Part shown: in pieces, positions 64,000 through 64,000 of the stretch
Numbering within the stretch: position 1 is the first letter of the stretch
Layout of the letters: every line of letters begins with the position of its first letter
NCBI GenBank assembly: GCA_016932575.1
Contig: JAFGCO010000029.1
Span: forward strand, 26,113 to 90,112
Direction: 5' to 3'
DNA from: a bacterium
GTDB taxonomy: Bacteria > Zhuqueibacterota > QNDG01 > JAFGCO01
Length of the DNA: 64,000 nt
Notes under the pieces: model-generated
The model's database searches: none
The model's input: only the letters and a program-made list of their open reading frames with translations
What the model was told of the DNA's origin: nothing
Position numbers and translations under genes: made by a program

Positions 64000-64000
64000 A

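Overview
The window looks like chromosome of a Gram-negative member of the FCB superphylum, probably outside classical Bacteroidota (a Calditrichota/KSB1-like lineage is my best guess, from gene content only). Supporting signs are: a PorV/PorQ-family protein and a secreted protein with a type IX (Por) C-terminal sorting domain; giant Reg_prop/Y_Y_Y sensor proteins; an LpxL-like acyltransferase (diderm envelope); a short RpoD without region 1.1; and putative promoters of the TTGACA-17-TATATT type in front of tRNA genes rather than the Bacteroidota TTG/TAnnTTTG type.

Layout. 1-4,500: tail of a SUMF1-domain protein, a sialate O-acetylesterase, and two paralogous outer-membrane barrel proteins. 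4,900-7,400: a cellobiose phosphorylase (GH94). 7,875-20,405: one minus-strand signalling block with a REC-HK-REC protein, a broken kinase remnant, two Reg_prop sensor histidine kinases, a stand-alone receiver and a Reg_prop sensor whose output module is a methyl-accepting chemotaxis (MCP) domain instead of a kinase. 20,900-26,500: carbohydrate uptake and handling (MFS carrier, sugar isomerase/epimerase, GH106-like lipoprotein). 26,600-30,400: CDP-alcohol transferase with HAD phosphatase, DUF4412 protein, BASS-type transporter and a small lipoprotein.

30,500-32,150 is a tRNA neighbourhood: intact tRNA-Asp and tRNA-Val, each accompanied by broken copies. Two of the broken copies share the same foreign 5' part fused to different tRNA 3' halves. 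32,100-44,200 carries housekeeping and accessory genes: M23 peptidase, primary sigma factor, esterase, RmlD-like reductase, a DUF6057/cytochrome-propeller pair, RidA-like protein and membrane-anchored AraC regulator.

44,200-54,000 is a cell-surface/type IX block: two DUF5683 paralogues, a peptidase-propeller-barrel fusion, an M6-like protein that has lost its zinc ligands, a 157-bp foldback element with perfect 25-bp ends, and a PorV-like protein behind a highly structured leader.

54,300-61,940 encodes a surface polymer pathway on the plus strand: LpxL-like acyltransferase, glycerol-3-phosphate cytidylyltransferase (TagD), three CDP-glycerol glycerophosphotransferase-like proteins, LicD, a sulfotransferase and a LicC-like cytidylyltransferase. 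Gaps in this block and one gap upstream (49.0, 58.6, 60.9 and 62.0 kb) are filled by copies of one long composite, foldback, low-complexity repeat that abuts gene 3' ends. The window closes with a secreted acidic/basic protein, tRNA-Phe with promoter and terminator, a 217-bp stretch (63,639-63,855) where I see no gene, and the C-terminal end of a possible REP-type transposase.
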